The position numbers and the translations under genes were made by a program. The notes below the pieces were generated by a model that did no database searches, was not told where the DNA came from, and saw only the letters and a program-made list of their open reading frames with translations. From G965227875 sp965227875 (GTDB lineage Bacteria > Pseudomonadota > Alphaproteobacteria > Rhizobiales > JAJFHC01): DNA of 64,000 nt. This document shows, piece by piece, positions 8,739 to 19,448 of this stretch (its first letter is position 1; every line of letters starts with the position of its first letter). The DNA lies in assembly GCA_965227875.1 (NCBI GenBank), contig OZ245783.1:1922001-1986000 (forward strand), written 5' to 3'.

Positions 8739-9737
8739 TTGGGCATCACAAGCATCGGAATAGTCGGCGGCGGCTCCTGGGGCACGGCCCTGGCGACGGT
8801 CGCGGTGAAGGCCGGCCGCCGTGCGCTGCTCTGGACCCGCAACCGCGAGGTGGTCCGCGCGATCGCCGGGTCCCGCGAGAACACGGTCTACCTTCCCGAC
8901 ATCGCGCTGCCCGACGGGCTCGACGCGACCGACGACCCCGCCGGACTCGCGGACTGCGACGCCGTGCTTCTTGTGCCGCCCGCCCAGCACCTCGGCGAAA
9001 CCTGCCGGACCCTCCTGCCCGCCCTCGGCGGAAACCGCCCGATGGTCATCTGCGCCAAGGGGATCGAGCGCGGGACCTCGCGGCTCATGAGCGAGGTGCT
9101 TGCCGAAGTCCTGCCCGAAGCGGACATCATGGTCCTTTCGGGACCCTCCTTTGCCGCTGACGTCGCCCGCGGACTGCCGACGGCGGTCACGCTTGCCGGC
9201 GCGGGGGAAGAGACGCTCGCGAACATGGCCGCCGCCCTGCAGGCGCCCTCCTTCCGCCCCTATACCAGCACCGATCTCGTCGGCGCCCAGATCGGCGGTG
9301 CGGTGAAGAACGTGCTCGCCATCGCCTGCGGCGTGTCCGACGGCCGTGAACTGGGGGCGAGCGCCAGGGCGGCGCTGATCACGCGCGGCTTTGCGGAGCT
9401 TGTGCGCTTCGCCCGGGCCCGCGGCGCCCGCACGCAGACACTGAGCGGACTGTCGGGCATGGGAGACCTCGTTCTGACCTGTTCCAGCGCGCAATCGCGC
9501 AACATGTCGCTCGGCATCGAACTCGGCCGCGGACGGCCCCTGGACGAGATCCTCGCCGGACGCAACAGCGTGAGCGAAGGGGTGTGGACCGCCGGCGCGC
9601 TTGCGACGATGGCCGGCAGGGAGGGCATAGACATGCCGATCTGCCAGGCGGTCGACGCGATCCTCAACCGCGGCGCGGATATAGACGAAACCATGGCCGG
9701 GCTTCTGGCCCGTCCGCTCAAGTCCGAGACAAACTGA
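8739..9737 (+). CDS. gpsA: Glycerol-3-phosphate dehydrogenase [NAD(P)+]
   Basis: GpsA reduces dihydroxyacetone phosphate to sn-glycerol-3-phosphate for phospholipid synthesis. The 332-residue protein starts with the dinucleotide-binding loop GIVGGGSWGTALA, carries GPSFAADVARGLPTAVT, GAQIGGAVKNVLAIACGVSDG with the catalytic lysine, and the substrate-binding LSGMGDLVLTCSS. The start is TTG at 8739, with GGGAG upstream. It follows tsaD by 36 bp and is probably in the same transcript. Confidence 0.95.
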   Translation: MGITSIGIVGGGSWGTALATVAVKAGRRALLWTRNREVVRAIAGSRENTVYLPDIALPDGLDATDDPAGLADCDAVLLVPPAQHLGETCRTLLPALGGNRPMVICAKGIERGTSRLMSEVLAEVLPEADIMVLSGPSFAADVARGLPTAVTLAGAGEETLANMAAALQAPSFRPYTSTDLVGAQIGGAVKNVLAIACGVSDGRELGASARAALITRGFAELVRFARARGARTQTLSGLSGMGDLVLTCSSAQSRNMSLGIELGRGRPLDEILAGRNSVSEGVWTAGALATMAGREGIDMPICQAVDAILNRGADIDETMAGLLARPLKSETN

Positions 9738-9751
9738 AGGAGACGCAATTC

Positions 9752-10177
9752 ATGGCCTATTGGCTGTTCAAGTCGGAGCCGGGCACCTGGGGCTGGGAAG
9801 ACCAGGTCAAGGCGGGGAAGAAGGGGGCCGAGTGGGACGGGGTCCGCAACCACCAGGCCAACAACAACATGAAGGAGATGAAGAAAGGGGATCTCGGTTT
9901 CTTCTATCACTCCGTGAACGAGAAACGGGTCGTCGGCATCGTCAAGGTGGTGCGCGAACACTACCCGGACGGGACGGATGCCTCGGGCCGTTTCGGCATG
10001 GTCGACGTGGCGGCCGTGGAGGAGATGCCGGAACCGGTGACCCTCGCCGACATCAAGGGCGAGCCGGAGCTCCACGAAATGATCCTCGTCAAGAATTCCC
10101 GCCTGTCGGTCCAGCCCGTGACCGAGGCGGAATGGAAGACCATCTGCCGCATGGGCGGCCTCAAGAAAGCGCCCTGA
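9752..10177 (+). CDS. EVE domain-containing protein
   Basis: This 141-residue protein is a stand-alone EVE domain (PUA-like fold, related to human THYN1). It begins MAYWLFKSEPGTWGWEDQVK and has the family signature GVRNHQANNNMKEMKKGDLGFFYHS. EVE domains bind modified nucleobases, though the physiological ligand of this bacterial housekeeping form is unknown. GAAGGAGA precedes the ATG. It lies 14 bp after gpsA, an arrangement often seen in alphaproteobacteria. The frame stays open upstream inside gpsA but that part is a shadow. Confidence 0.93.
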   Translation: MAYWLFKSEPGTWGWEDQVKAGKKGAEWDGVRNHQANNNMKEMKKGDLGFFYHSVNEKRVVGIVKVVREHYPDGTDASGRFGMVDVAAVEEMPEPVTLADIKGEPELHEMILVKNSRLSVQPVTEAEWKTICRMGGLKKAP

Positions 10178-10180
10178 GAC

Positions 10181-10552
10181 ATGCCCCCCGGCGGTGAGAT
10201 CAGGCTTTGCCCGACCGGCGACATTCCCGACGGTACGGCGCGGGGCTTCGAGTTCGACCATGGCGGCACCCGCCGCGACGTGCTGGTCTATCGCGCCGGG
10301 ACATGCCTTCGCGCCTTCGTCAATGCCTGTCCGCACAGCCATACGCCGCTCGAGACCTTCCCCGACCGGTTCATGAGCCGCGACGGCCGCCACCTCCTGT
10401 GCTCGACGCACGGCGCACGGTTTCGCACCGACGACGGCCTTTGCGTGGCGGGCCCGTGCAAGGGCAAATACCTCACCGCGCTGGACACGCGCGACGATGA
10501 CGGCCATGTCGCCGTCCGTCCCGATCCCGCTCCCCGAAAGGAGACCGCCTGA
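10181..10552 (+). CDS. Rieske [2Fe-2S] domain protein
   Basis: This 123-residue protein is a small soluble Rieske protein. The cluster ligands are visible as Cys50-Pro-His52 (NACPHSHTPLE) and Cys74-Ser-Thr-His77 (LLCSTHGARF). There is no signal peptide or oxygenase domain, so it may act as a ferredoxin-like electron carrier or a free-standing component. It sits 3 bp after the EVE gene and its stop overlaps the next start (TGATG), so translation is probably coupled to the membrane protein downstream. The redox partner is unknown. Confidence 0.9.
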   Translation: MPPGGEIRLCPTGDIPDGTARGFEFDHGGTRRDVLVYRAGTCLRAFVNACPHSHTPLETFPDRFMSRDGRHLLCSTHGARFRTDDGLCVAGPCKGKYLTALDTRDDDGHVAVRPDPAPRKETA

Positions 10553-10956
10553 TGTTTCCCCCTGTCGAAACAGCCATCGTGGCCAAGGGCGCGCTGGCCG
10601 GATTCGCCGTCGCCGTCCTGTGGTTCGGCCTTCTCGACCGCTGGTGGAAGGGCAGCGACACCCTCGCGCTCGCAACCTTGTTCCCGCTCAGGCTCGTGGT
10701 CGCCGCGGCCGGTTCCGCGGTCACGTCCTATTTCCTCTACCAGTTCCTGCTCGAGGTCGTCGGCGCGGAGGATCCCCGGGCCGGCATTTTCGTAGGCGGT
10801 CTTCTCTGGGGCGGCTTCCTGCTGCCGGTCATCCTGCTCGGCGGGGTCTCCGGCGCACACTCCATCAGGCGCATCGCGACGGACCTCTGCGGCGCGTTCC
10901 TGTTCATCGTCGTCATCGGCGGCACCCTGGGCCTGTTCGCCGGACCGTACCGGTGA
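10552..10956 (+). CDS. Small multi-pass membrane protein of unknown function
   Basis: A 134-residue protein with about four hydrophobic helices (AGFAVAVLWFGLL, LFPLRLVVAAAGSAVTSYFL, GGLLWGGFLLPVILLGG, GAFLFIVVIGGTLGLFAG). The general layout recalls DUF1761-type membrane proteins, but I cannot confirm membership. It overlaps the Rieske gene by one base and is therefore probably co-translated with it; a membrane partner for the Rieske protein is a guess from this overlap. Confidence 0.75.
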   Translation: MFPPVETAIVAKGALAGFAVAVLWFGLLDRWWKGSDTLALATLFPLRLVVAAAGSAVTSYFLYQFLLEVVGAEDPRAGIFVGGLLWGGFLLPVILLGGVSGAHSIRRIATDLCGAFLFIVVIGGTLGLFAGPYR

Positions 10957-11003
10957 TGACTTTCCATGACGCCCTGTCGTCCCTCGACTGACCAAACCGG
11001 CTG

Positions 11004-11912
11004 ATGTTTTCCGACACCGATCTCGCATTCGCCGCCACCGACGTGCTCGACATCGGCTATTTCGAACCGCCGACGGGCGGCGCGGGCAAGCCCGTGGCGA
11101 TGCTGCTCCACGGATGGCCGGATGATCCGCACAGCCTGCACCCGGTCGCCGAACAGCTTGTGGCCTCGGGCTGGCGCGTGATCGTTCCCTTCCTGCGCGG
11201 TTACGGCCCCACCGTCTTCCGGCACGGCGACACCGAACGCACCGGCGATCCGGCGACGCTTGCCGACGACGCCCGCGACCTGGCCGACGCGCTCGGAATC
11301 GACCGGTTCGCGATCGTCGGACACGACTGGGGGGCGAGGGCCGCCTATGCGCTGGCCTGCGCCGCACCCGGGAGAGTGTCCGCCTGCGCCGCGCTCGCCG
11401 TCGGATGGGGACCGGTCGATCCGTCACGCAGCCCCGACCCGGCCCAGATCCAGGCCTTCTGGTACCAGTGGTTCATGGGCCTCGAACGCGGCGGCGACCT
11501 GCTGCGCGATCCCCGCGCGCTGGCCGGTCACATCTGGAACGAATGGTGCGTCGGGAGACATCCTGACCCGGCGTTCCTCGACCGGCTGTCGGAATCCTTT
11601 CGCAACCCGGACTGGAGCGCGGTCGTGCTTCACTACTACCGGACACGCTGGGGGCTCGCACGGCCGTCCGGGCGCAACTGCGAGACCGCCGACCGCATCG
11701 CCGCCGACCCGGTGATCCGGGTACCGGCGCTTTGCCTGCATGGCGGTGCCGATCCCTGCGTGCTGCCGGAAACATCGGAAAGCAGCGCGGACTGGTTTTC
11801 GGGTCCCTATCGCCGGGAACTGCTTGACGGCATCGGCCATTTCCCCCAGTTCGAAGCCCCGCGGGAAACAAGCCGGCTCGTTGCGGATTTTCTCGACGCC
11901 GCGAGGCGGTAA
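11004..11912 (+). CDS. Alpha/beta hydrolase, epoxide-hydrolase-like
   Basis: This 302-residue protein has the alpha/beta hydrolase core: the oxyanion-hole motif His36-Gly-Trp-Pro, a nucleophile elbow VGHDWGARAAY with Asp108, and a catalytic His279 in DGIGHFPQFEAP. An aspartate in place of serine at the elbow is characteristic of epoxide hydrolases and haloalkane dehalogenases, and HGWP fits the epoxide hydrolase side. The substrate is unknown. It lies 47 bp after the membrane protein and 26 bp before the AEC transporter. Confidence 0.88.
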   Translation: MFSDTDLAFAATDVLDIGYFEPPTGGAGKPVAMLLHGWPDDPHSLHPVAEQLVASGWRVIVPFLRGYGPTVFRHGDTERTGDPATLADDARDLADALGIDRFAIVGHDWGARAAYALACAAPGRVSACAALAVGWGPVDPSRSPDPAQIQAFWYQWFMGLERGGDLLRDPRALAGHIWNEWCVGRHPDPAFLDRLSESFRNPDWSAVVLHYYRTRWGLARPSGRNCETADRIAADPVIRVPALCLHGGADPCVLPETSESSADWFSGPYRRELLDGIGHFPQFEAPRETSRLVADFLDAARR

Positions 11913-11938
11913 CGGCGCTAAGACAGGAAGGCCTCAGC

Positions 11939-12877
11939 GTGCAGGAACTGGTCAATGTGATCCTCCCGGTCTTCGGCGTCATCGCGGCCGGTTATCTCTG
12001 CGGACGCGGCCGGCTTCTCGGCCAGGACAGCAGCGAAGCGCTCAACAGCTTCGTCTACTGGGTCGCCCTGCCGGCACTTCTCTTCAAGGCGATGTCCGGG
12101 GTCGACCTCGCGGAGGTCTACGACTGGGCCTTCATCGCTGCGTTCGGGGGGGCGTCGGTCGCAACCTGGATCGTCACCAGCCTCGCCGGTCGGGTCTTCT
12201 TCCGCCTTGATGCGTCGGAATCAGCCCTGTGCGGTCTCAACGGGGCCTATCCGAACACCGGCTACATGGGCATTCCGCTGGCCATCGCGGCTTTCGGCGA
12301 GGACGCCGCGCTGCCGGCGATCGTGGCCACGGTCATATCTGTGCTCTCCGTCGCGCTTGCGATCGTGCCGATCGAACTCGGCCGGCAGGAGAGGTCCGAT
12401 CCCCTGCGCCTCTTCGGGCGCGTTGGCGGTGCGCTGGCGAAAAACCCGATGATCGTCGCCCCCTGCGCCGGCCTCCTGTGGGCCTGGACGGGTATCGGCC
12501 TGCCGACGTCGATCGGAACCTTCGCCGGCATCCTCGGCGGGGCGGCCGGGCCGTGCGCCCTGTTTTCCATCGGCCTCTTCCTCGTCGGCAAGCCCATAAC
12601 GGAAGGCAGCATGGAGGTCGCCACCATGACCCTCGCCAAGCTGGTGCTGCATCCGGTTCTCACGGCGGCGGCGTTCTTCATGCTCTTCCCCACGGACCCG
12701 CTGTGGATGACGGTCGGGATCCTGCTGGCGGCCCTGCCGATCGGATCGGGGCCCTTCGTGCTCGCCCAGGCGCAGGGCATCTACGTGCGCCGGACGTCCA
12801 CGGTCATGCTCATCACCACCGTGCTGTCGATCGTCACGCTGTCCGTCTTTTTCGTGTTCTTTCCGGCGGCGTCCTGA
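11939..12877 (+). CDS. AEC-family transporter (auxin efflux carrier / MdcF type)
   Basis: A 312-residue integral membrane protein with about ten helices arranged as two five-helix halves, as in the AEC family. It starts MQELVNVILPVFGVIAAGYL and shows the family segments NSFVYWVALPALLFKAM and LNGAYPNTGYMGIPLA. Members export or import organic anions such as malonate; the substrate here is not predictable. The start is GTG at 11939. The next gene, acs, is 151 bp downstream and probably has its own promoter. Confidence 0.9.
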   Translation: MQELVNVILPVFGVIAAGYLCGRGRLLGQDSSEALNSFVYWVALPALLFKAMSGVDLAEVYDWAFIAAFGGASVATWIVTSLAGRVFFRLDASESALCGLNGAYPNTGYMGIPLAIAAFGEDAALPAIVATVISVLSVALAIVPIELGRQERSDPLRLFGRVGGALAKNPMIVAPCAGLLWAWTGIGLPTSIGTFAGILGGAAGPCALFSIGLFLVGKPITEGSMEVATMTLAKLVLHPVLTAAAFFMLFPTDPLWMTVGILLAALPIGSGPFVLAQAQGIYVRRTSTVMLITTVLSIVTLSVFFVFFPAAS

Positions 12878-13028
12878 GACGGGCGAGTGGCGGCGGCAGC
12901 GTCTGTGCCCTGCCCGGATGCGCAGGTTTGTCGCGCGACGAAAGTAGAAGCGGTGCCCGGTTGCCGAGGGCCGGGCAGGGACGCATAATGCCGCGCAAAA
13001 TCAACCAGCCGTCCTGGGAGGAATTCCA

Positions 13029-14975
<1,947 letters not shown>

Positions 14976-15002
14976 GTCACTCTCCGGGGCGGCGTCCGCG
15001 CC

Positions 15003-15758
15003 TCACTCCGGGCGGGAGGCCTCCAGGCGCCCGACGATCCGCCGGGCGGGTTCCTTTCCGGCGATTTCCAGTATCAGCTTGCGCCTTACGGCGGAGGCGA
15101 AGGTCTGCGCGTTCTCGGCGGTGACGACGAAGGCGCCGGGACCGCCGATGATCTCGTCGCGAAAGGCCGCCTCGAGATCGTAGTAGACCGGCTGGCCGCT
15201 GCAGCTTCGGCAGAGAACGGCAAGGCCGTTTATGGTGATGCCCGCCGCGAGGACGGCGGCGCGGGCTTCGGGTATGCCCGGGCCGTTCCAGTTGTTCGCG
15301 GAATCGGCGGAGAGATCGATCACCTTCCGTAGTCCCTTGTAGGCATTGGTCTCGATCAGGCGCTTTCCGGCCAGCAGCGCCGCCCCGATCGCGTTGCGTC
15401 CATAGGCCTGCCTGGGAGGGATCTGCAGGGCATCGGCGAAGGCGCGGGCGCTGGCCTCACCGTCGATCACCGTCCACGGCACGACGACATGCTGGGACCG
15501 GGCGTCGGCCCATTCGACGTAGGTTACGGCGATGTTGCCGTATCCACTATGGATGATGGCGTCGACGACGGATGGATGGGTGATCGCGGTGGCGTATCCC
15601 GACCGCTGAAAGCGGATTTCGTTGTCGTCGATCGAGCCCGTGGCATCGGCCATGAGGACAAGTTCCAGCGACACGGGCGTCTGGGCCAGGACCTTGACCG
15701 GCAGGGCGGCCGCGACAAAAGCTGCGGCAATGATCCAGAGGAGGCGTTGGATGGGCAT
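15003..15758 (-). CDS. Exported DUF1194 (VWA-like) protein
   Basis: A 251-residue protein with a cleavable signal peptide (about residues 1-25, ending VKVLAQ) and a von Willebrand A-like domain. The metal-site strand reads LELVLMADATGSIDDNEIRFQ, so the usual DxSxS is Asp38-Ala-Thr40-Gly-Ser42, which is the pattern of the DUF1194 family. Further family segments are KVIDLSADSANNWNG and CRSCSGQPVYYDLEAAFRDEIIGGPGAF, the former resembling a second VWA motif and the latter including CRSC, a possible disulphide. The role is unknown. The gene converges on acsA with 27 bp between them. Confidence 0.85.
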   Translation of the reverse strand: MPIQRLLWIIAAAFVAAALPVKVLAQTPVSLELVLMADATGSIDDNEIRFQRSGYATAITHPSVVDAIIHSGYGNIAVTYVEWADARSQHVVVPWTVIDGEASARAFADALQIPPRQAYGRNAIGAALLAGKRLIETNAYKGLRKVIDLSADSANNWNGPGIPEARAAVLAAGITINGLAVLCRSCSGQPVYYDLEAAFRDEIIGGPGAFVVTAENAQTFASAVRRKLILEIAGKEPARRIVGRLEASRPE

Positions 15759-16097
15759 GGCGACACCGGGTCCAATCGTCGTTGTCCGTCCACTCTACCA
15801 ACAATATTGCCGCCTGTACCGTCCCGATCTGCAAGGCGGAACGAGTCGTCCGTCACCACACACGAGCCATATGCGCCATGGCTGTCGCCTCCGCCGACCT
15901 GGCCTTCGCTTGCCCTGGCGTCGATCCATGCCAGATCGGATGGAGAATTTGAAAGGAAAAATTGACGCGAACGTTAGCTTACGTATTTTTATGGGCTTAC
16001 GCGAACGTCAATTAATACGGATTCGCTCCGTGCGCGGCTCAGACAGGATGCATTCCAATAATCTGACGTTGACGTAAATATAATGCGTGAAAATCAG
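15759..16097. other. 339-bp intergenic region with an AT-rich island
   Basis: No gene is seen. The first 200 bp have ordinary composition; from about 15945 to 16095 the DNA becomes clearly more AT-rich than the surrounding genome and holds the repeated TTGACG/CGTCAA elements described separately. The region lies upstream of the DUF1194 gene and downstream of the SDHAF4-like gene, so it probably contains the DUF1194 promoter. Confidence 0.6.
15961..16080. promoter_or_regulatory. Repeated TTGACG/CGTCAA operator-like elements
   Basis: ATTGACGCGAACGTTA at 15961-15976 and TTACGCGAACGTCAAT at 15997-16012 share the core CGCGAACGT, and their outer arms ATTGACG and CGTCAAT are inverted to each other. 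A third related element, TGACGTTGACGTAAAT, follows at about 16064-16079. This looks like a binding site array for a dimeric regulator. The regulator and target are unknown. Confidence 0.5.
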
Positions 16098-16304
16098 CTA
16101 GAAATCGCTGAGGATACCCTTGTTTTCCCAGTCACCGTAACGCACCGGATCCGGGCCCTCGCGACCGTTGATTTCCCTGGGACGCGCATCCTCCGACATC
16201 GCCGCTGCGTTCTCCCGGCGCTTCGCTTCCTCGAGTGCCCGCCGGGCCGCGGCGCGGATGTATTCCTGCCGTGTGTCCTGCCCCGGTTCCGTGTCTTCCG
16301 CCAT
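16098..16304 (-). CDS. SDHAF4-like protein (DUF1674)
   Basis: This 68-residue protein ends with the conserved tail REINGREGPDPVRYGDWENK, the hallmark of DUF1674, the family of the mitochondrial succinate dehydrogenase assembly factor 4. In mitochondria SDHAF4 binds the flavinated SDHA subunit before it joins SdhB; the bacterial member is presumed to act on SdhA. The N-terminal half is a charged helix. It is divergent from htpX, a linkage common in alphaproteobacteria. Confidence 0.92.
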   Translation of the reverse strand: MAEDTEPGQDTRQEYIRAAARRALEEAKRRENAAAMSEDARPREINGREGPDPVRYGDWENKGILSDF

Positions 16305-16442
16305 CTGGTCCTGCCTTGAAAATCGTCCGTTTCACCCCATCATATAGGGGCCGGCGACGATGTTGAACACCGCCGGACGAGGGTGCTGTGTGCACCATCG
16401 GGCTGATTGACCTGCCGGCAGGGCAGAGAGGACCACAAACCG

Positions 16443-17339
16443 ATGAACATGATGAAGACAGCCGTTTTGCTGGCGGGCATGACCGGGCTGTTTCTGGCCG
16501 TGGGTTTCATGCTTGGCGGAGAGGCCGGCATGATCATCGCCTTCGCGATCGCCGTCGGGCTCAACGTGTTCAGCTACTGGAACTCTGACAAGATGGTCCT
16601 GCGCATGCACGGCGCCCAGGAGGTCGACGAACGCAGCGCCCCGGAATACTACGAGATCGTGCGTCGGCTGGCCGCCAATGCGGACCTGCCAATGCCGCGC
16701 GTCTACGTCATGCACAATGACCAGCCCAACGCCTTCGCCACGGGCCGCAACCCCGAGAACGCCGCCGTCGCCGCGACCACCGGCCTGATCGAGCGCATGA
16801 CGCCCGAGGAGGTGGCCGGCGTCATGGCGCACGAACTGGCCCACATCAAGAACCGCGACACGCTCATCATGACGGTCACGGCGACGCTGGCCGGCGCGAT
16901 CTCGATGCTCGCGAATTTCGCAATGTTCTTCGGCGGCAGCCGGCGCGACAACCCGCTCGGCCTGGTCGGCACGATCGCCATGATGTTCCTCGCGCCCATG
17001 GCCGCCATGATCGTCCAGATGGCGATCAGCCGGACCCGCGAATATGCCGCCGACCGGCTCGGGGCCGAGATCTGCCGGCGGCCGCTGTGGCTCGCCTCCG
17101 CGCTCGCGCGCCTGGAGAGCGGCGCCCGCCGCCACGAGAACATCGCCGCGGAGCGGAACCCGGCCACCGCGCACATGTTCATCATCAATCCCCTGTCGGG
17201 CGCGCGCATGGACAATCTGTTCTCCACCCACCCCGACACCGCAAACCGCATCGCCGCGCTCGAGGACCTTGCCCGGCAGTGGAACACCCCCGACGCCGAC
17301 AAGGGCGTCGCCGGCGTGTGCACTGGACCGTGGGGCTGA
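16443..17339 (+). CDS. htpX: Zinc metalloprotease HtpX
   Basis: HtpX is a membrane-bound M48 protease for quality control of misfolded membrane proteins. The 298-residue protein has two N-terminal membrane segments (about 5-22 and 28-46), the zinc motif HELAH at 130-134, two further hydrophobic stretches, and the third ligand within SRTREYAADRLGAE. The ATG at 16443 fits the family N-terminus (MNMMKTAVLLAGMTGLFLAV); the frame opens 12 codons upstream. It is divergent from the SDHAF4-like gene. Confidence 0.96.
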   Translation: MNMMKTAVLLAGMTGLFLAVGFMLGGEAGMIIAFAIAVGLNVFSYWNSDKMVLRMHGAQEVDERSAPEYYEIVRRLAANADLPMPRVYVMHNDQPNAFATGRNPENAAVAATTGLIERMTPEEVAGVMAHELAHIKNRDTLIMTVTATLAGAISMLANFAMFFGGSRRDNPLGLVGTIAMMFLAPMAAMIVQMAISRTREYAADRLGAEICRRPLWLASALARLESGARRHENIAAERNPATAHMFIINPLSGARMDNLFSTHPDTANRIAALEDLARQWNTPDADKGVAGVCTGPWG

Positions 17340-17398
17340 TCGGGTCTATCAGAAGCCCGAACCTCGCCTCCCCGGCCGAAAAGGACGTCGCCAGGCCC

Positions 17399-18733
17399 GT
17401 GAACACTTCCCGAAACGGTCTCCCGGCGCGTCATGCCGCCGTGACCGCCCTGCAGGCCATCGTCGAACGGAACATGCCGCTCGACGAGGCCCTCGAACTT
17501 CCGGAAGCCCGGTTCTCACGGCTCGACGGCCGCGACCGGGCGTTCGCCAGGGCCATCGTCATGTGCGCGTTGCGGCGCAGGGGCCAGATCGACGCCTTGC
17601 TGTCGTCTTTCATGAAGAAACCGCTGCCGAGGAAATCAGGGCCGGCCCGCCAGATTCTCGCCGCCGGCGCCGCCCAGCTCGTTTTCATGGAGACGCCCCC
17701 TCATGCCGCGATCGACCTGTCCGTCCGGCTGGCGGCCAAGGACCGGAACTCCGCCGGGTTCAAGGGCCTGATCAACGCCGTGCTGCGGCGCGTGTCCCGC
17801 GAGGGCAGGGCGCTCGTCGCCGAGCAGGACGCGGCACGCCTGAACACGCCCGACTGGTTGTGGCATCGCTGGTCCGCGGCCTATGGCGAGGAAGCCGCAC
17901 GCCGCATCGCGGCTCAGCATCTTCTCGAGCCCCCGGTAGACGTGACGGTCAGGGCGGAGCAACAGGACTGGGCGGACCGGCTCGGGGCCACACGGCTCGC
18001 ATCCGGGTCCCTGCGCCTCGCCAGTGCGGGCCGAATCGAGAACCTGCCCGGCTATGACGAGGGCGCCTGGTGGATACAGGATGCCGCAGCCGCACTTCCC
18101 GCCCGCCTTCTGGGCGACGTCGCCAGAAAGCACGTGCTCGACCTGTGCGCCGCACCGGGCGGCAAAACCCTGCAGCTCGCCGCGGCGGGCGCGAACGTGA
18201 CCGCGGTCGACAGGTCCGCGCAGCGCCTGGAACGCCTCCACGCCAACCTGGCCCGCACCGGACTGTCGGCGACCGTCGTCACCGCCGATGCCGCCGCTTT
18301 TGCGCCGGAGACACCCCCGGACGCCATCCTGCTCGACGCACCGTGCAGCGCGACCGGAACGATCCGGCGTCATCCCGACATTGCCTGCCTGCGCCGCGAG
18401 GACGCGATCGAAAGCCTGTCCGTGCTGCAGACCCGTCTTCTGGATCATGCCGCCTCGCTGCTGGCCCCGGGCGGCCGGCTGGTCTACTGCACCTGTTCCC
18501 TCGAGCCGGAGGAAGGCGAGGCGCGTGTGGCCGACCTGCTGGACCGCCATGCGGAGCTGCGCCGCGTTCCAATCCTGCCCGGCGAGGTGCCGGGTTTCGA
18601 AGCTGCCGTCTGCGAATCGGGCGATCTGCGCATCCTGCCCTTTCACCTGGCCGTTCCGGACGGCGTGCCGCCCGGCAATGACGGTTTTTTTGTCGCCCGG
18701 CTGGAGCGCCTTGCCGTGCCGCCGAACCGCTGA
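17399..18733 (+). CDS. rsmB: RsmB-type 16S rRNA (cytosine-C5) methyltransferase
   Basis: The N-terminal 140 residues form a NusB-like RNA-binding domain (RHAAVTALQAIVERNMPLDEA), followed by a class I SAM methyltransferase with CAAPGGKTLQLA for SAM binding, LDAPCSATGTIRRHPD, and YCTCSLEPEEGE, which provides the two cysteines of m5C catalysis. The enzyme is expected to methylate C967 of 16S rRNA. The start is uncertain: GTG at 17399 (444 residues) suits the domain, while a GTG at 17330 would overlap htpX. The stop is directly followed by rpe. Confidence 0.92.
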   Translation: MNTSRNGLPARHAAVTALQAIVERNMPLDEALELPEARFSRLDGRDRAFARAIVMCALRRRGQIDALLSSFMKKPLPRKSGPARQILAAGAAQLVFMETPPHAAIDLSVRLAAKDRNSAGFKGLINAVLRRVSREGRALVAEQDAARLNTPDWLWHRWSAAYGEEAARRIAAQHLLEPPVDVTVRAEQQDWADRLGATRLASGSLRLASAGRIENLPGYDEGAWWIQDAAAALPARLLGDVARKHVLDLCAAPGGKTLQLAAAGANVTAVDRSAQRLERLHANLARTGLSATVVTADAAAFAPETPPDAILLDAPCSATGTIRRHPDIACLRREDAIESLSVLQTRLLDHAASLLAPGGRLVYCTCSLEPEEGEARVADLLDRHAELRRVPILPGEVPGFEAAVCESGDLRILPFHLAVPDGVPPGNDGFFVARLERLAVPPNR

Positions 18734-18734
18734 T

Positions 18735-19412
18735 ATGCACAGCCCCATGAGCACGCCCGTAAAGATCGCACCGTCCATCCTCGCCGCCGATTTCGCCCGT
18801 CTGGGAGAAGAGGTCCGCGCCATAGACGAGGCCGGCGCCGACTACATCCATCTCGACGTGATGGACGGCCATTTCGTGCCGAACATCAGTTTCGGCCCCG
18901 CCGTTATCAAATCATTAAGGATGCACTCCGATAAGATATTCGACGTGCATCTGATGATCGCACCGGTAGACCCATATGTGGAGGCATTCGCGGACGCAGG
19001 CGCAGACATCATCACGTTCCACCCGGAAGCCGGCCCCCACAGCCATCGCACGGTTCAGGCGATCAAGGCCTGTGGCTGCAAGGCGGGGCTTTCGCTCAAT
19101 CCCGGAACGCCGATCGATGTCGTGGAGCCGTTGATCGAGGATATCGATCTCGTTCTCGTCATGTCCGTCAATCCCGGTTTCGGCGGCCAGGGCTTCATCG
19201 ACAGCCAGCTCGCCAGGATCGAAAGACTGCGCGAACGGATAGACCGGGTCGGTCGCCGGATCGACCTCGAAGTGGATGGCGGAATAAATTTTGAAACTGC
19301 GCCCAAAGCCATATCGGCCGGAGCCGACGTTCTCGTTGCGGGAACGGCGACCTTCACGGGCGGGCAGGACAAATACGCCGCGAACATCGCCCGCCTGCGC
19401 GGCGAAGACTGA
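18735..19412 (+). CDS. rpe: Ribulose-phosphate 3-epimerase
   Basis: Rpe interconverts ribulose-5-phosphate and xylulose-5-phosphate in the pentose phosphate pathway. The 225-residue TIM barrel shows IAPSILAADFARL, HLDVMDGHFVPNISFGP, HLMI, MSVNPGFGGQGFI and LEVDGGIN, with the metal-binding His/Asp pairs of the family. A second ATG at 18747 is an alternative start. The gene begins one base after the rsmB stop, so the two are probably co-translated, although they act in unrelated pathways. Confidence 0.96.
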   Translation: MHSPMSTPVKIAPSILAADFARLGEEVRAIDEAGADYIHLDVMDGHFVPNISFGPAVIKSLRMHSDKIFDVHLMIAPVDPYVEAFADAGADIITFHPEAGPHSHRTVQAIKACGCKAGLSLNPGTPIDVVEPLIEDIDLVLVMSVNPGFGGQGFIDSQLARIERLRERIDRVGRRIDLEVDGGINFETAPKAISAGADVLVAGTATFTGGQDKYAANIARLRGED

Positions 19413-19448
19413 TCCCCTATCTGCGGCCGGGGCGCAGGAGTGCGCACC

